Below, in pieces: positions 7,605 through 15,930 of a stretch of DNA of 64,000 nt (its first letter is position 1; the number at the start of each line of letters is the position of its first letter). A program made the position numbers and the translations under genes. Source of the DNA: Nocardia speluncae NBRC 108251 (lineage in GTDB: Bacteria > Actinomycetota > Actinomycetes > Mycobacteriales > Mycobacteriaceae); the NCBI RefSeq assembly GCF_001613245.1, contig NZ_BDBZ01000002.1, forward strand, positions 124,001 to 188,000. The letters run 5' to 3'. Under the pieces are notes generated by a model. The model saw only the letters and a list, made by a program, of their open reading frames with translations. It had not been told where the DNA came from and did not search any database.

Positions 7605-8279
7605 GTGCGCATATTGGTGGTCGACGACGAGAGCCGCTTCGCCGACGGGCTGCGGCGAGGACTTCGAGCCGAGGGTTTCGCCGTCGATCTGGCCTACACC
7701 GCGACAGACGGCCTCTGGCAGGCGCGCGAGGTGCGCTACGACGCGCTCGTCCTGGACGTGATGATGCCGGGGATGAGCGGATACGCGGTGTGCCGGACCC
7801 TGCGAGACGAGGGAAACTGGACACCGATTCTCATGCTCACCGCCAAGGACGGTGAATGGGACCAGGTCGAAGGACTCGATACCGGCGCCGACGACTATGT
7901 GATCAAACCCGCCGATTTCCCGGTCCTCGTTGCCCGGCTACGCGCATTGATCCGCCGCGGCCGCCCGGAACGCCCGACCTCACTGCGAGTGGGCAGCCTA
8001 CGTCTCGACCCGGCCACCCGGGAGGTCCGCCGCGGTGATACCCCGGTGCGGTTGACTGCCCGGGAATTCGCTGTCCTGGCGTTCTTCGCGCGCGAGCCGG
8101 GCGTGATCCGCTCCAAGAGCGATATTCTGGCCGGCGTCTGGCACGGCGAATTCGACGGTGATTCCAATATCGTCGAGGTCTATATCGCACACCTGCGAGC
8201 CAAGATCGACAAACCGTTCGCTCTCGACACCATCCGGACAATCCGCGGCGCGGGTTATCGGCTCACGCCCGATGTCTAG
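7605..8279 (+). CDS. OmpR/PhoB family response regulator
   Basis: A 224-residue two-domain regulator. The receiver has the acidic pair DDE at residues 7-9, the phosphoacceptor Asp in DALVLDVMMPG (about residue 50), the LTAKD threonine and the conserved lysine in YVIKPADFP; KPA replaces the more usual KPF. The C-terminal winged helix (about 125-220) ends with TIRTIRGAGYRL. GTG at 7605 begins the conserved VRILVVDDE. It overlaps the histidine kinase gene by eight bases, so both are made together and form a cognate pair. The signal and regulon are not evident. Confidence 0.93.
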   Translation: MRILVVDDESRFADGLRRGLRAEGFAVDLAYTATDGLWQAREVRYDALVLDVMMPGMSGYAVCRTLRDEGNWTPILMLTAKDGEWDQVEGLDTGADDYVIKPADFPVLVARLRALIRRGRPERPTSLRVGSLRLDPATREVRRGDTPVRLTAREFAVLAFFAREPGVIRSKSDILAGVWHGEFDGDSNIVEVYIAHLRAKIDKPFALDTIRTIRGAGYRLTPDV

Positions 8280-9612
8280 CCTGCGTCTGCCGTCGCTGCG
8301 GGTGCGGATCACGGTGACGACCACGGCCGTCGTGCTGGCGGTCCTGGCCGGCGGTGCGGTGACTTTTCTGGCGCTGTTCCGACACACCCTGGTCACCGGG
8401 CAATCGGATGCCGCCGATATCCAGGCCGCGCAGATTGCCACGGACGCCCAGCACCGGCTCGAGAACGCCGCGGGTCCGATATTGCTACCGGTGTCGGAGG
8501 TCGACGATGTGATCATCCAGCTCCAGCAGGACGGTCGCGTGATCGCCACCTCCGAGGGGGATTCCGCCAAAGGGCCGACCCTGCCCGTGCCGTTCGCCGC
8601 CCGCTTTCCCCTCGGCGGGGACAGCTACGTCGTGCAATCGGCGCCGATCCCGGCAGAATCTGGAGCGGTGCAATCCGTTGTCGTCGCACGCTCACTCGAG
8701 GACGCCGACAGCGCAGTGCGATCGGCCGCCCTGCTGCTGGCCGCTGCGGTGCCCACCGTCAGCGCGTTCGTCGCGGCACTGATGTGGGCGGTGGTCGGCC
8801 GCTCGCTGCGACCGGTCGAGCGCATCCGGCTCGACGCCGAATCCATCGGTGCGGATCTTTCCCGGCGAGTGGATCCACCCGCCGGGAAAGACGAGGTCGC
8901 ACGGCTGGCAGCGACCATGAACCGAATGCTCGACCGGCTGGAATCCTCACACCGTGCGCAGCAACGGTTCGTCTCCGACGCCTCCCACGAACTGCGCTCG
9001 CCCGTGGCCGCCATCCGCCAGCACGCGCAGGTCGCGTTGCACCATCCCGGGGCGACCGATCTGGCATCGCTGGCCGGGGTGGTCGACAGCGAGGCCGGGC
9101 GATTACACGGTCTGGTGGACGATCTGCTGCTGCTGGCACGTCTCGGAGAAGGGCCCGGCCACAACCGCGGCGAGGTCGATCTCGACGATATCGTCCTCGC
9201 CGAAGCGAGCCGGTTGCGCCAACTCGGTGTAACGGTCGATATCGCGGCCGTGGGACCGGCCCGGGTGTTCGCCGATGAAGGACTCCTGGCCAGGGCGGTT
9301 CGCAATGCCACCGACAATGCGCGCCGCCACGCCCGCGTTCGTGTCGATTTCACACTGCGCTGCGAGAACGGACAGGTTGTCCTGTGGGTCGACGACGACG
9401 GCGACGGCGTCCCGGAGACCGACCGTGACCGGCTGTTCCGCCGTTTCGAACGCAGCGACGACAACCGCAGCCGCACCCAGGGCGGCGCCGGCCTGGGCCT
9501 GGCCATCATCGCCGAAGCCGCCCGTCACACCGGCGGCAGCGCGCGATTGTCGAGTTCGCCCCGCGGCGGAGCCCGCCTCGAGATCAACCTGCCGGAACAC
9601 ACCGACGATTGA
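8272..9612 (+). CDS. Two-component sensor histidine kinase
   Basis: A 446-residue membrane kinase. Two membrane segments (about residues 14-37 and 150-170) enclose an extracytoplasmic domain of about 110 residues. A HAMP linker follows (RSLRPVERIRLDAESIGADLSRRV), then HisKA with the phosphorylated His in SDASHELRSPVAAIRQH, and a complete ATPase domain: N box RNATDNARRHA, G1 DDDGDGVPE, F region and G2 QGGAGLGLAI. All catalytic residues are present, so it should be active. The start at 8272 overlaps the response regulator stop. The sensory ligand is unknown. Confidence 0.93.
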   Translation: MSSLRLPSLRVRITVTTTAVVLAVLAGGAVTFLALFRHTLVTGQSDAADIQAAQIATDAQHRLENAAGPILLPVSEVDDVIIQLQQDGRVIATSEGDSAKGPTLPVPFAARFPLGGDSYVVQSAPIPAESGAVQSVVVARSLEDADSAVRSAALLLAAAVPTVSAFVAALMWAVVGRSLRPVERIRLDAESIGADLSRRVDPPAGKDEVARLAATMNRMLDRLESSHRAQQRFVSDASHELRSPVAAIRQHAQVALHHPGATDLASLAGVVDSEAGRLHGLVDDLLLLARLGEGPGHNRGEVDLDDIVLAEASRLRQLGVTVDIAAVGPARVFADEGLLARAVRNATDNARRHARVRVDFTLRCENGQVVLWVDDDGDGVPETDRDRLFRRFERSDDNRSRTQGGAGLGLAIIAEAARHTGGSARLSSSPRGGARLEINLPEHTDD

Positions 9613-9767
9613 CCCGGATACAGATCTCACCCCTGCCTCTGGAATCTCTCAGAACTGCCTCGAGCCCTCCGGCCCCGGAAAACACGCAGCAGGGATGCTG
9701 CCTCGGATCGCCCGACGTGCCGGCGAGGATCCTGCGTTACGAACACCACGGCCGTCTCTTCGCGGCA

Positions 9768-10142
9768 TCAGTGCTTGCGACCAGCCGAAACCGACAGGCT
9801 GGCCAGCACCCCGGCGGGCGCGAGAAGCACGGCTGCCCAAGCGACGTTGGAGGTGCGCTTCCGGTCGCACTTTCCCTCCATCCGATCCTTGTGCTCCCAG
9901 CTCGAACCCTGCTCGGCCAAGGGAATATCGCCCTTGACTTCCCTGTACGAATACGAACGAGTGCCGTCACCCTCGTAGAAAATCTTGCTGTTCCAGCCGG
10001 CCTGAACCACCGACTTGCACTCCACCTCCAGCTCGTCCTCCCCATAGAACGTCAATGTGATAGGCGTGAAGAGCAGAGCCAGCGCCCACACAGCCAGCAC
10101 CCCGGAGACCACGCCGCAGCCGATCCTGAACTTCGCGGACAT
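9768..10142 (-). CDS. Small two-TM membrane protein of unknown function
   Basis: A 124-residue protein with a membrane segment near the N-terminus (about 9-30) and another near the C-terminus (about 99-117), enclosing a polar domain of about 65 residues with two cysteines (VECKSVVQAG and GKCDRKR) that could pair outside the cell. GAGGGAG lies upstream of ATG 10142. I recognise no family. It ends convergently with the histidine kinase gene, and nothing around it suggests a task. Confidence 0.6.
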   Translation of the reverse strand: MSAKFRIGCGVVSGVLAVWALALLFTPITLTFYGEDELEVECKSVVQAGWNSKIFYEGDGTRSYSYREVKGDIPLAEQGSSWEHKDRMEGKCDRKRTSNVAWAAVLLAPAGVLASLSVSAGRKH

Positions 10143-10375
10143 CGCGCACTCCCTCGTCCTTCTCGCTGTGCCGCGCCCCTCGGACAGTGCCCTGGAGGCC
10201 GTGCGGACGGTCGCCGAAAAACTGTACGCCGCCCCCACTTCCGCCGCGACAAATTCAACTATGTGTAGCCGGTGCAGACGCGTGGAGATCCCGGGAGGAC
10301 ACGGGAGTGGAGCAGGAAGGACAGGGAGAACATCGGGGGTGAGTTCCGATCGGCTGGGGACTTCGGACTTGCTCG

Positions 10376-11101
10376 CTAGGGTGCGAGTCCGACGACGGCC
10401 TCCAGGTCTTCGAGGCCGGCCAAGTCTGCCGTGAGTTCGCTGCGTTCGGCTTCGGTGAGGGGAACGGCGCGGGCTCGGGTGAGGGCATCGACCGCGGCGG
10501 TGGTGTCGTCGGCGCGGATGGCGAGTTCGGCGCGGTAGGCCAGCGCCGCGAGCAGTTCGCCGGCGGGCGCGCAATCATGCTTCCGGGCCAGCGTGGCGTC
10601 CAGGATTTTCGCCGCCTGCTGATTGTCGCCCTTGGAGTCGCCGAGCACGACGGCGTTCTCCAGCGCCCTGGCCAGCGTGCCGACTGCGGGCGCACCGGTG
10701 GTGCCGGTACCCGGGGACGAGAAGATCCGGATCCAGTTCCCGCCGGGGTCGACGACCGTGAACCCGGAGTAGTTGTCGGCGTTCTTACGTTTGCGCGGGC
10801 GGGTCATCCGCGGGATCCCGGAGACCAGGAGCTTGCCGTGGACCGCGCGCATGCCCGCGGCGAACGCTTCGAAAAGCTGCTGGGTGTCGGGCACGAGGAC
10901 CACACAACTGCCGTAGGAGTCCTCGGGCCTGAAGTTCGGCATGCCGAAGAACTGCAGCTGGAGGTCTTCTCGCTGTAGGCCCACGCACGGGTACGGGCGA
11001 ACCTGGTAGTAGGTTCGGGTGAAGCCGAGCATGGTGTAGAACTCGACGATCTCGTCGATGGGTCCGCAGGGAAGTAGCGGGACGGTTATCTCGTGGGCCA
11101 T
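10376..11101 (-). CDS. VOC (glyoxalase/bleomycin-resistance fold) family protein
   Basis: A 241-residue protein. Residues 1-130 form a VOC domain: EITVPLLPCGPIDEIVEFYTMLGFTRTYYQ at the start, QLQFFGMP in the middle and SGFTVVDPGGNWIRIF at the end. Residues about 140-240 form an added all-helical region (ALENAVVLGDSKGDNQQAAKILDATLAR and repeats of the TPR kind). The gene follows the PadR gene by 47 bases on the same strand and is probably regulated by it. VOC proteins at PadR loci often bind or sequester a toxic small molecule; whether this one is an enzyme or a binding protein is not clear. Confidence 0.82.
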   Translation of the reverse strand: MAHEITVPLLPCGPIDEIVEFYTMLGFTRTYYQVRPYPCVGLQREDLQLQFFGMPNFRPEDSYGSCVVLVPDTQQLFEAFAAGMRAVHGKLLVSGIPRMTRPRKRKNADNYSGFTVVDPGGNWIRIFSSPGTGTTGAPAVGTLARALENAVVLGDSKGDNQQAAKILDATLARKHDCAPAGELLAALAYRAELAIRADDTTAAVDALTRARAVPLTEAERSELTADLAGLEDLEAVVGLAP

Positions 11102-11148
11102 GACATTGCTCCGTGCCGAAGGGAAGGTTTCGCCGATACTCGCGGCCG

Positions 11149-11751
11149 CTACTCGGCCGGCTGTGCAGGGTGACGGGTGGGGGAACCGGGCTCGCCGGCC
11201 ATGCTGAATGCGCCCTCTTCCAGGCGCTCGATCAGCCGCTGGGTCCACTGGGCGCCGGTATCGGCGGTCGCCAGCCACAGCGAGATGACCTCGCCCACCG
11301 GACCCCAGGCGTCCAGCTCCGTGTCTGCGGGCAGGTGTGCGGTGATGCCGGTGCGCCAGTCGCGCATCGCGCCGGCTCGGGTGCGCAGGACCTGCAAGGC
11401 CTGCTCCCGGGGCAGGTCCTCGATCAGGCCCACCGCGGCGCACAGGACGTCCAGCCGCGGCTCGCGGTCGGCCAAGGCCCGACGCAGGAGACCGAGGTAC
11501 TCCTGCTCACCCTTGTCCGTCAACTCGTATTCGATCCTCGGTGGACCCCCGCCGACCGAGGGATCTGCATCGGCCGTCGCTGCCAGAAGGCCCTGCCCGG
11601 CCATGCTTTTGAGCGCGTGATATACCGAACCCGATGTAGCAGTGGACCACTCGTGTGCACCCCAGGACTCCAGATCCGCGCGGATCTGATAGCCGTGTGC
11701 GCGACCGCGCCTGCGCAGCGCTCCCAGGACCAGAAGTCGTACCGGCTTCAT
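11149..11751 (-). CDS. PadR family transcriptional regulator
   Basis: A 200-residue regulator of the PadR-s2 type. The winged-helix N-terminus (MKPVRLLVLGALRRRGRAHGYQIRADLESWG, then SGSVYHALKSMAGQGLL and RIEYELTDKGEQEYL) occupies residues 1-90 and the rest is a coiled dimerisation domain. The start at 11751 begins at the conserved block. Two nearly identical 16-bp palindromes lie 20 and 66 bases upstream, strongly indicating autoregulation. The VOC gene downstream is the likely target. Confidence 0.92.
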   Translation of the reverse strand: MKPVRLLVLGALRRRGRAHGYQIRADLESWGAHEWSTATSGSVYHALKSMAGQGLLAATADADPSVGGGPPRIEYELTDKGEQEYLGLLRRALADREPRLDVLCAAVGLIEDLPREQALQVLRTRAGAMRDWRTGITAHLPADTELDAWGPVGEVISLWLATADTGAQWTQRLIERLEEGAFSMAGEPGSPTRHPAQPAE

Positions 11752-11770
11752 CGAACCCTTTCCGCGTGGA

Positions 11771-11832
11771 TAGCCAAATTTGGCTACTTCAGGAACATAC
11801 TCCACCGCGGGCGTATTAGCCAAACTTGGCTA
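11771..11832. promoter_or_regulatory. Paired PadR operators
   Basis: TAGCCAAATTTGGCTA (11771-11786, perfect palindrome) and TAGCCAAACTTGGCTA (11817-11832, one central difference) are spaced 46 bases start to start, just upstream of the PadR gene. Two copies of the same sequence flanking the expected promoter make a convincing operator pair. Confidence 0.85.
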
Positions 11833-12217
11833 CACTGGATCGTGGGTCGCCGCCGCCCGTGCATCTCGCTCTCGTCCCGCTGCGTCGCCGGTGTCCACGC
11901 AAGGGTGACTGCTCAACGAGACCCCCGTCGCACGATCGTTGATCAGCGAAGATTGGGGATTGCGCCTATCCGGAACGCTCGATTGGTGAACTGCCGGGAG
12001 TCCTGTCCCGACCCCTGCGTCAGCAGGTGCCGGAAATCCCTGACGAACTCTTGCCTCGGCGCCGCCGAGAACGAAACGACACCCGCGCAGAGGGCGCGTA
12101 GTTTTCGCCCATACCCGAGTTACCTTTTCCCGACTCTGAACTCACCGACGGAGTCGTGCCCCTGCGCAGCTGGGGATCGAGCGAGCCGTTCGCCGAAACA
12201 TCGCCGGCTCAGCTGCG
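11833..12217. other. Intergenic region without recognisable gene
   Basis: About 385 bases between the upstream side of the PadR operators and the stop of prpC. Open frames crossing it are shadows that do not resemble known proteins. It should contain the transcription end of the prp operon, but I see no clear hairpin with a T tract. Confidence 0.5.
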
Positions 12218-13342
12218 TCAGGCCACGACCGGGCGCTGGGAGACGCCGACGTATTCGCTCAGCGGCCGGATCAGCGCATTCGATTCACCCTGTTCGATGA
12301 TGTGGGCGGTCCAGCCGGTGATCCGGCTCATCACGAAGATCGGGGTGAACACCTCGATACCGAATCCCAGCAGATGGTAGGCGGGGCCGGTCGGGAAGTC
12401 GAGATTCGGTTTGATTCCGGTGGCCTCGTCCATCGTGCGCTCGAGGGCCTCGTACATCTGCACCCACTGCTGCCCGTCGGTGACCGCCGCGATGTCCAGG
12501 AACGCTTTCTTCATCGTGGGCACCCGGGAATCGCCGTTCTTGTAGACCCGGTGGCCGAAACCCATCACCTTTTCCTTCTTCGCCAGCTTCTCGCGCAGCC
12601 ACGCCTCGGCCAGGCCGGGGTCGCCGATCTCGAGCATGTGATGCATGACGGCCTCGTTGGCGCCACCGTGCAACGAACCCTTCAGGGCACCGATGGCGGC
12701 GGTGACCGCGCTGTAGATATCCGACAGCGTCGAGGTGACCACCCGGGCGGCGAAAGTGGAAGCGTTGAAACTGTGTTCGGCGTACAGGACCAACGACACC
12801 TCGAACGCCTTCACCAGTTCCGGCGCGGGTACCGTGCCGAAACACATGTTCAGGAAGTTCTCGGCGTAACCCATATGCGAATGGGGTGCGATCGGGTCGA
12901 GGCCACGGCGGCGGCGGTGGTCGGCCGCGACGATGGTGGGCAGCACCGCGAGCATCCGCAACGACTTGGCGCGGTTCGCATTCGCCGAATTATCGTCCTC
13001 GGCGGGGTCTTCGGCGCCGATATAGCTGATCGCCGTCCGGACCACGTCCATCGGGTGACAGGTATCGGGCAATTTCGCCACCAGTGACAGCAGCGACCGG
13101 TCGGCGCGGCGCGAGGCCCGTTCCTGCTGCTGGAACCGCTCGAGTTCGGTGTCGGTCGGTAGCTCGCCGTACCAGAGCAGGTAGGCGACCTGTTCGAAAC
13201 TGCAGTGGGCCGCGAGATCCTGCACGGCGTAACCACGATAGGTCAGCGAGTTCGTTTCCGGCACCACCTTGGAGATCGAGGTGGTGTCGACGACGATGCC
13301 TGCCAGACCTTTGTAGATGGTCGGTATCGCGGTGTCCGTCAT
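12218..13342 (-). CDS. prpC: 2-methylcitrate synthase
   Basis: A 374-residue citrate synthase-family enzyme that condenses propionyl-CoA with oxaloacetate. Conserved landmarks include SLTYRGYAVQDLA near residue 31, the catalytic histidines in SHMGYAENF/AEHSFNASTF and GALKGSLHGGANEAV, and the KVMGFGHRVYKNGDSR block with the third active-site region. The short length and the absence of an N-terminal extension fit the methylcitrate synthase type rather than housekeeping citrate synthase. The start overlaps the prpB stop by one base (TGATG). With prpB and prpD it forms a complete methylcitrate cycle operon, which settles the assignment. Confidence 0.95.
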   Translation of the reverse strand: MTDTAIPTIYKGLAGIVVDTTSISKVVPETNSLTYRGYAVQDLAAHCSFEQVAYLLWYGELPTDTELERFQQQERASRRADRSLLSLVAKLPDTCHPMDVVRTAISYIGAEDPAEDDNSANANRAKSLRMLAVLPTIVAADHRRRRGLDPIAPHSHMGYAENFLNMCFGTVPAPELVKAFEVSLVLYAEHSFNASTFAARVVTSTLSDIYSAVTAAIGALKGSLHGGANEAVMHHMLEIGDPGLAEAWLREKLAKKEKVMGFGHRVYKNGDSRVPTMKKAFLDIAAVTDGQQWVQMYEALERTMDEATGIKPNLDFPTGPAYHLLGFGIEVFTPIFVMSRITGWTAHIIEQGESNALIRPLSEYVGVSQRPVVA

Positions 13343-14256
13343 CACTGGTCCCTTCCCAACATGAAATCGAAGACATCGGAATCGAATTCGTTGTAGCGCT
13401 CGTACTGCAGCAATTCGTAGAGGCGGCTGCGGTGCTGCATGCTGTCCAGCAGACCCGACTGAGTGCCTTCCGAGTAGATCTCTCGCAGGCCCGCCTCGGC
13501 GGCGTGCATCGCCAACCGCAGGGTCGAGACCGGGTAGATCACCGCGTTGTAGCCGATCGATTCCAGCGTGGCGGCCGGGATCAGTTCGGATTTGCCGAAC
13601 TCGGTCATATTGGCCAGCAGCGGGGTCGATACGGCGGCGCGGAACTTCTCGAACTCCGCAGGGGTGTGCAACGCCTCGGTGAAGATCAGATCGGCGCCCG
13701 CGTCGGCGTAGGCTTTCGCCCGCTCGATCGCGGCATCGATTCCTTCGATCCCGGCGGCGTCGGTGCGCGCGCAGATCACGAAGCCCGGATCGCGGCGGGC
13801 CGAGATCGCGGCCCGCAGCCGGCGCACCATCTCCTCGGTGGGCACCACCGCTTTGCCGTCCAGATGACCGCACCGTTTGGGATTGACCTGGTCCTCGAGG
13901 TGGCAGCCGGCGATCCCGGCATCCTCCAGGACGGTGACCGTGCGGGCGGCGCTCATCGGTTCACCGAACCCGGTGTCCGCGTCGATGAGCACCGGCAGGT
14001 CGGTGACCCGCGCGATCTGGTGACCGCGCCCCGACACCTCGGTCAGCGTGGTCAAACCGATATCCGGCAATCCCAGATCGGCGGAGAGCACCGCACCGGA
14101 GACGTAGACCCCCTCGAAACCGATCTCTTGGATCAGTTTCGCCACCAGCGGGTTGAACGCGCCGGGGAACCGCTGGATCTTCCCGGAGCCCAGCCCGGTA
14201 CGGAAAGCCGACCGCTTATCGGCCGCTGCGGTCGAGGCTGCGAGCAGGCCGGTCAT
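13342..14256 (-). CDS. prpB: Methylisocitrate lyase
   Basis: A 304-residue TIM-barrel enzyme that cleaves 2-methylisocitrate to pyruvate and succinate. The catalytic cysteine loop is visible as NPKRCGHLDGKAV at about residues 125-137; metal-binding acidic residues occur in IDADTGFGEP and HLEDQ; substrate-binding arginine in CARTDA. Start and stop each overlap the neighbouring prp genes by one base, giving strict translational coupling D-B-C. Length and motifs are standard for PrpB. In this operon it provides the exit step that returns carbon to the citric acid cycle. Confidence 0.96.
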   Translation of the reverse strand: MTGLLAASTAAADKRSAFRTGLGSGKIQRFPGAFNPLVAKLIQEIGFEGVYVSGAVLSADLGLPDIGLTTLTEVSGRGHQIARVTDLPVLIDADTGFGEPMSAARTVTVLEDAGIAGCHLEDQVNPKRCGHLDGKAVVPTEEMVRRLRAAISARRDPGFVICARTDAAGIEGIDAAIERAKAYADAGADLIFTEALHTPAEFEKFRAAVSTPLLANMTEFGKSELIPAATLESIGYNAVIYPVSTLRLAMHAAEAGLREIYSEGTQSGLLDSMQHRSRLYELLQYERYNEFDSDVFDFMLGRDQ

Positions 14257-15758
14257 CAGAACAGTCCTTTCGGGGAACGGGGCGCGCGGGCGAGCACATC
14301 CGCCGAGACGGTGAAAGTGAGCTCCGACAACTCACCGGCGGACAGCTCGCCCGCGCGCTGGACCACTTCGAGGAAGCGGTCCTGCTCGGCCGGATCAACA
14401 ACCCCCTCGGCGAGGGTGCGGAATTTGGCGATGTACTGATCGCGGGCGAAGGGCCGCGCGCCCAGCGGGTGGGCGTCGGCGATCGCGAGTTCGTCGACGA
14501 TCACCTCACCGCTCTTCAAGGTGACCTCGGCGCGCGCACCGAACGCCTTTTCGGCCGGGTCGGTGGAGTGGTAGCGGCGGGTCCACTCCGGGTCTTCGGC
14601 GGTGGAGATCTTGCGCCACAACTCGACGGTGTCCGGTCGCTGCGCGCGTTCGGGCGCGTAGGAGCGCTCATGATGCCAGGTGCCGTCCTGCAAGGCGACC
14701 GCGAAGATGTAGGGCACCGAGTGGTCGAGGGTCTCCCGCGACGCTGTCGGATCGAACTTCTGCGGATCGTTCGAACCGGTACCGATCACGACGTGGGTGT
14801 GGTGGCTGGTGTGCAGCACGATCGAGGCGATCTGATCCAGGTCGCCGATCCGGTCACGGAGGCGGCGGGCCAGATCGATCGGCGCCTGACTCTGGTACTC
14901 GGCGGAATGCTCCTTGGTGTAGGAGTCCAGGATCGCCCGCTTGGCCTCGCCCGGGCCGGGTAGCGGCACCGAGTACTCGGCCTTCGGGCCGCCCAGCAGC
15001 CAGGCGATCACACCGTCTTCGCCTTCCCAGATCGGGGACGGCGCGCCTTCCCCGCGCAGCGCGCGGTCCACGGCTTCCACGGCCATCTTCCCGGCGAACG
15101 CCGGAGCGTAGGCTTTCCAGCTCGAGATCTCGCCTTTGCGGGACTGGCGGGTCGCGGTGGTGGTGTGCAGCGCCTGCCCGATCGCCTGGTAGATCGTCTC
15201 CGTATCCAGTCCGAGCAGGGTTCCGATACCAGCGGCGGCCGACGGGCCGAGGTGGGCGACGTGGTCGATCTTGTGCTCGTGCAGGCAGATCGCGCGCACC
15301 AGGTCGATCTGGATCTCGTAACCGGTAGCCAGACCCCGGATCAGATCCCGGCCACTACCGCCCGCGTGCTGGGCGACCGCCAGGATCGAGGGAATGTTGT
15401 CGCCCGGATGTGAATACTCGGCAGCCAGGAAGGTGTCGTGGAAATCGAGTTCGCGCACCGCGACACCGTTGGCCCAGGCCGCCCACTCCGGGGAGAAGCG
15501 GCCGTCGACGCCGAACACGGTCGCGCCCGGCCGATACGGGTGCGCGAGTGCCTGGGCGCGGGCGTTGGTGACCGGACGCCGGGTCAGCGACGCCGCGGCG
15601 ACGGCCGCGTTGTCGATGATCCGGTTGACGATCATCTCCTCGGTCTCCGCGGCAACATCCACCGGGTCGGTCGCCACCTCCGCGATCCGCAACGCCAGAT
15701 GCTGCTCGCGGGGGAACTGCTCCGCGGAGCGGTGGGTACGGACGAGATGATTCTTCAC
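14256..15758 (-). CDS. prpD: 2-methylcitrate dehydratase
   Basis: A 500-residue MmgE/PrpD-family enzyme that dehydrates 2-methylcitrate. The N-terminal helical domain contains [28 protein letters not shown], and the C-terminal lid contains [15 protein letters not shown] and the [21 protein letters not shown] block typical of true PrpD. It is the first gene of prpDBC, 172 bases downstream of the prpR stop; the upstream interval carries a duplicated bipartite element that could be the PrpR site. It uses no iron-sulfur cluster, so a separate aconitase is expected elsewhere for the hydration step. Confidence 0.95.
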   Translation of the reverse strand: MKNHLVRTHRSAEQFPREQHLALRIAEVATDPVDVAAETEEMIVNRIIDNAAVAAASLTRRPVTNARAQALAHPYRPGATVFGVDGRFSPEWAAWANGVAVRELDFHDTFLAAEYSHPGDNIPSILAVAQHAGGSGRDLIRGLATGYEIQIDLVRAICLHEHKIDHVAHLGPSAAAGIGTLLGLDTETIYQAIGQALHTTTATRQSRKGEISSWKAYAPAFAGKMAVEAVDRALRGEGAPSPIWEGEDGVIAWLLGGPKAEYSVPLPGPGEAKRAILDSYTKEHSAEYQSQAPIDLARRLRDRIGDLDQIASIVLHTSHHTHVVIGTGSNDPQKFDPTASRETLDHSVPYIFAVALQDGTWHHERSYAPERAQRPDTVELWRKISTAEDPEWTRRYHSTDPAEKAFGARAEVTLKSGEVIVDELAIADAHPLGARPFARDQYIAKFRTLAEGVVDPAEQDRFLEVVQRAGELSAGELSELTFTVSADVLARAPRSPKGLF

Positions 15759-15837
15759 AGTCCTCGGCCTCCAAGGGGATCGGCGTACTTGGCTCGATTC
15801 GGACGTTACAGACGCGAAAGAGCTGTGGAAATCCGTC

Positions 15838-15891
15838 GCAAAGGGCGAATTTTGTGGAGGCCGACCTGCAAAGTTGCGGAGTTTGTGGAGG
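15838..15891. promoter_or_regulatory. Duplicated element upstream of prpD (candidate PrpR/RamB site)
   Basis: GCAAAG followed 7-8 bases later by TTTGTGGAGG occurs twice: at 15838-15860 and 15868-15891, about 30 bases apart (three helical turns). On the minus strand the first part reads CTTTGC, resembling the half-site of the RamB consensus (TTTGC and its complement) known from corynebacteria and mycobacteria. Position, 80-130 bases before the prpD start, fits activation. The link to PrpR is inferred. Confidence 0.55.
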
Positions 15892-15930
15892 GCAGCACCG
15901 GGCCGGAACAGTCACCGCAGTCACCCGCTG

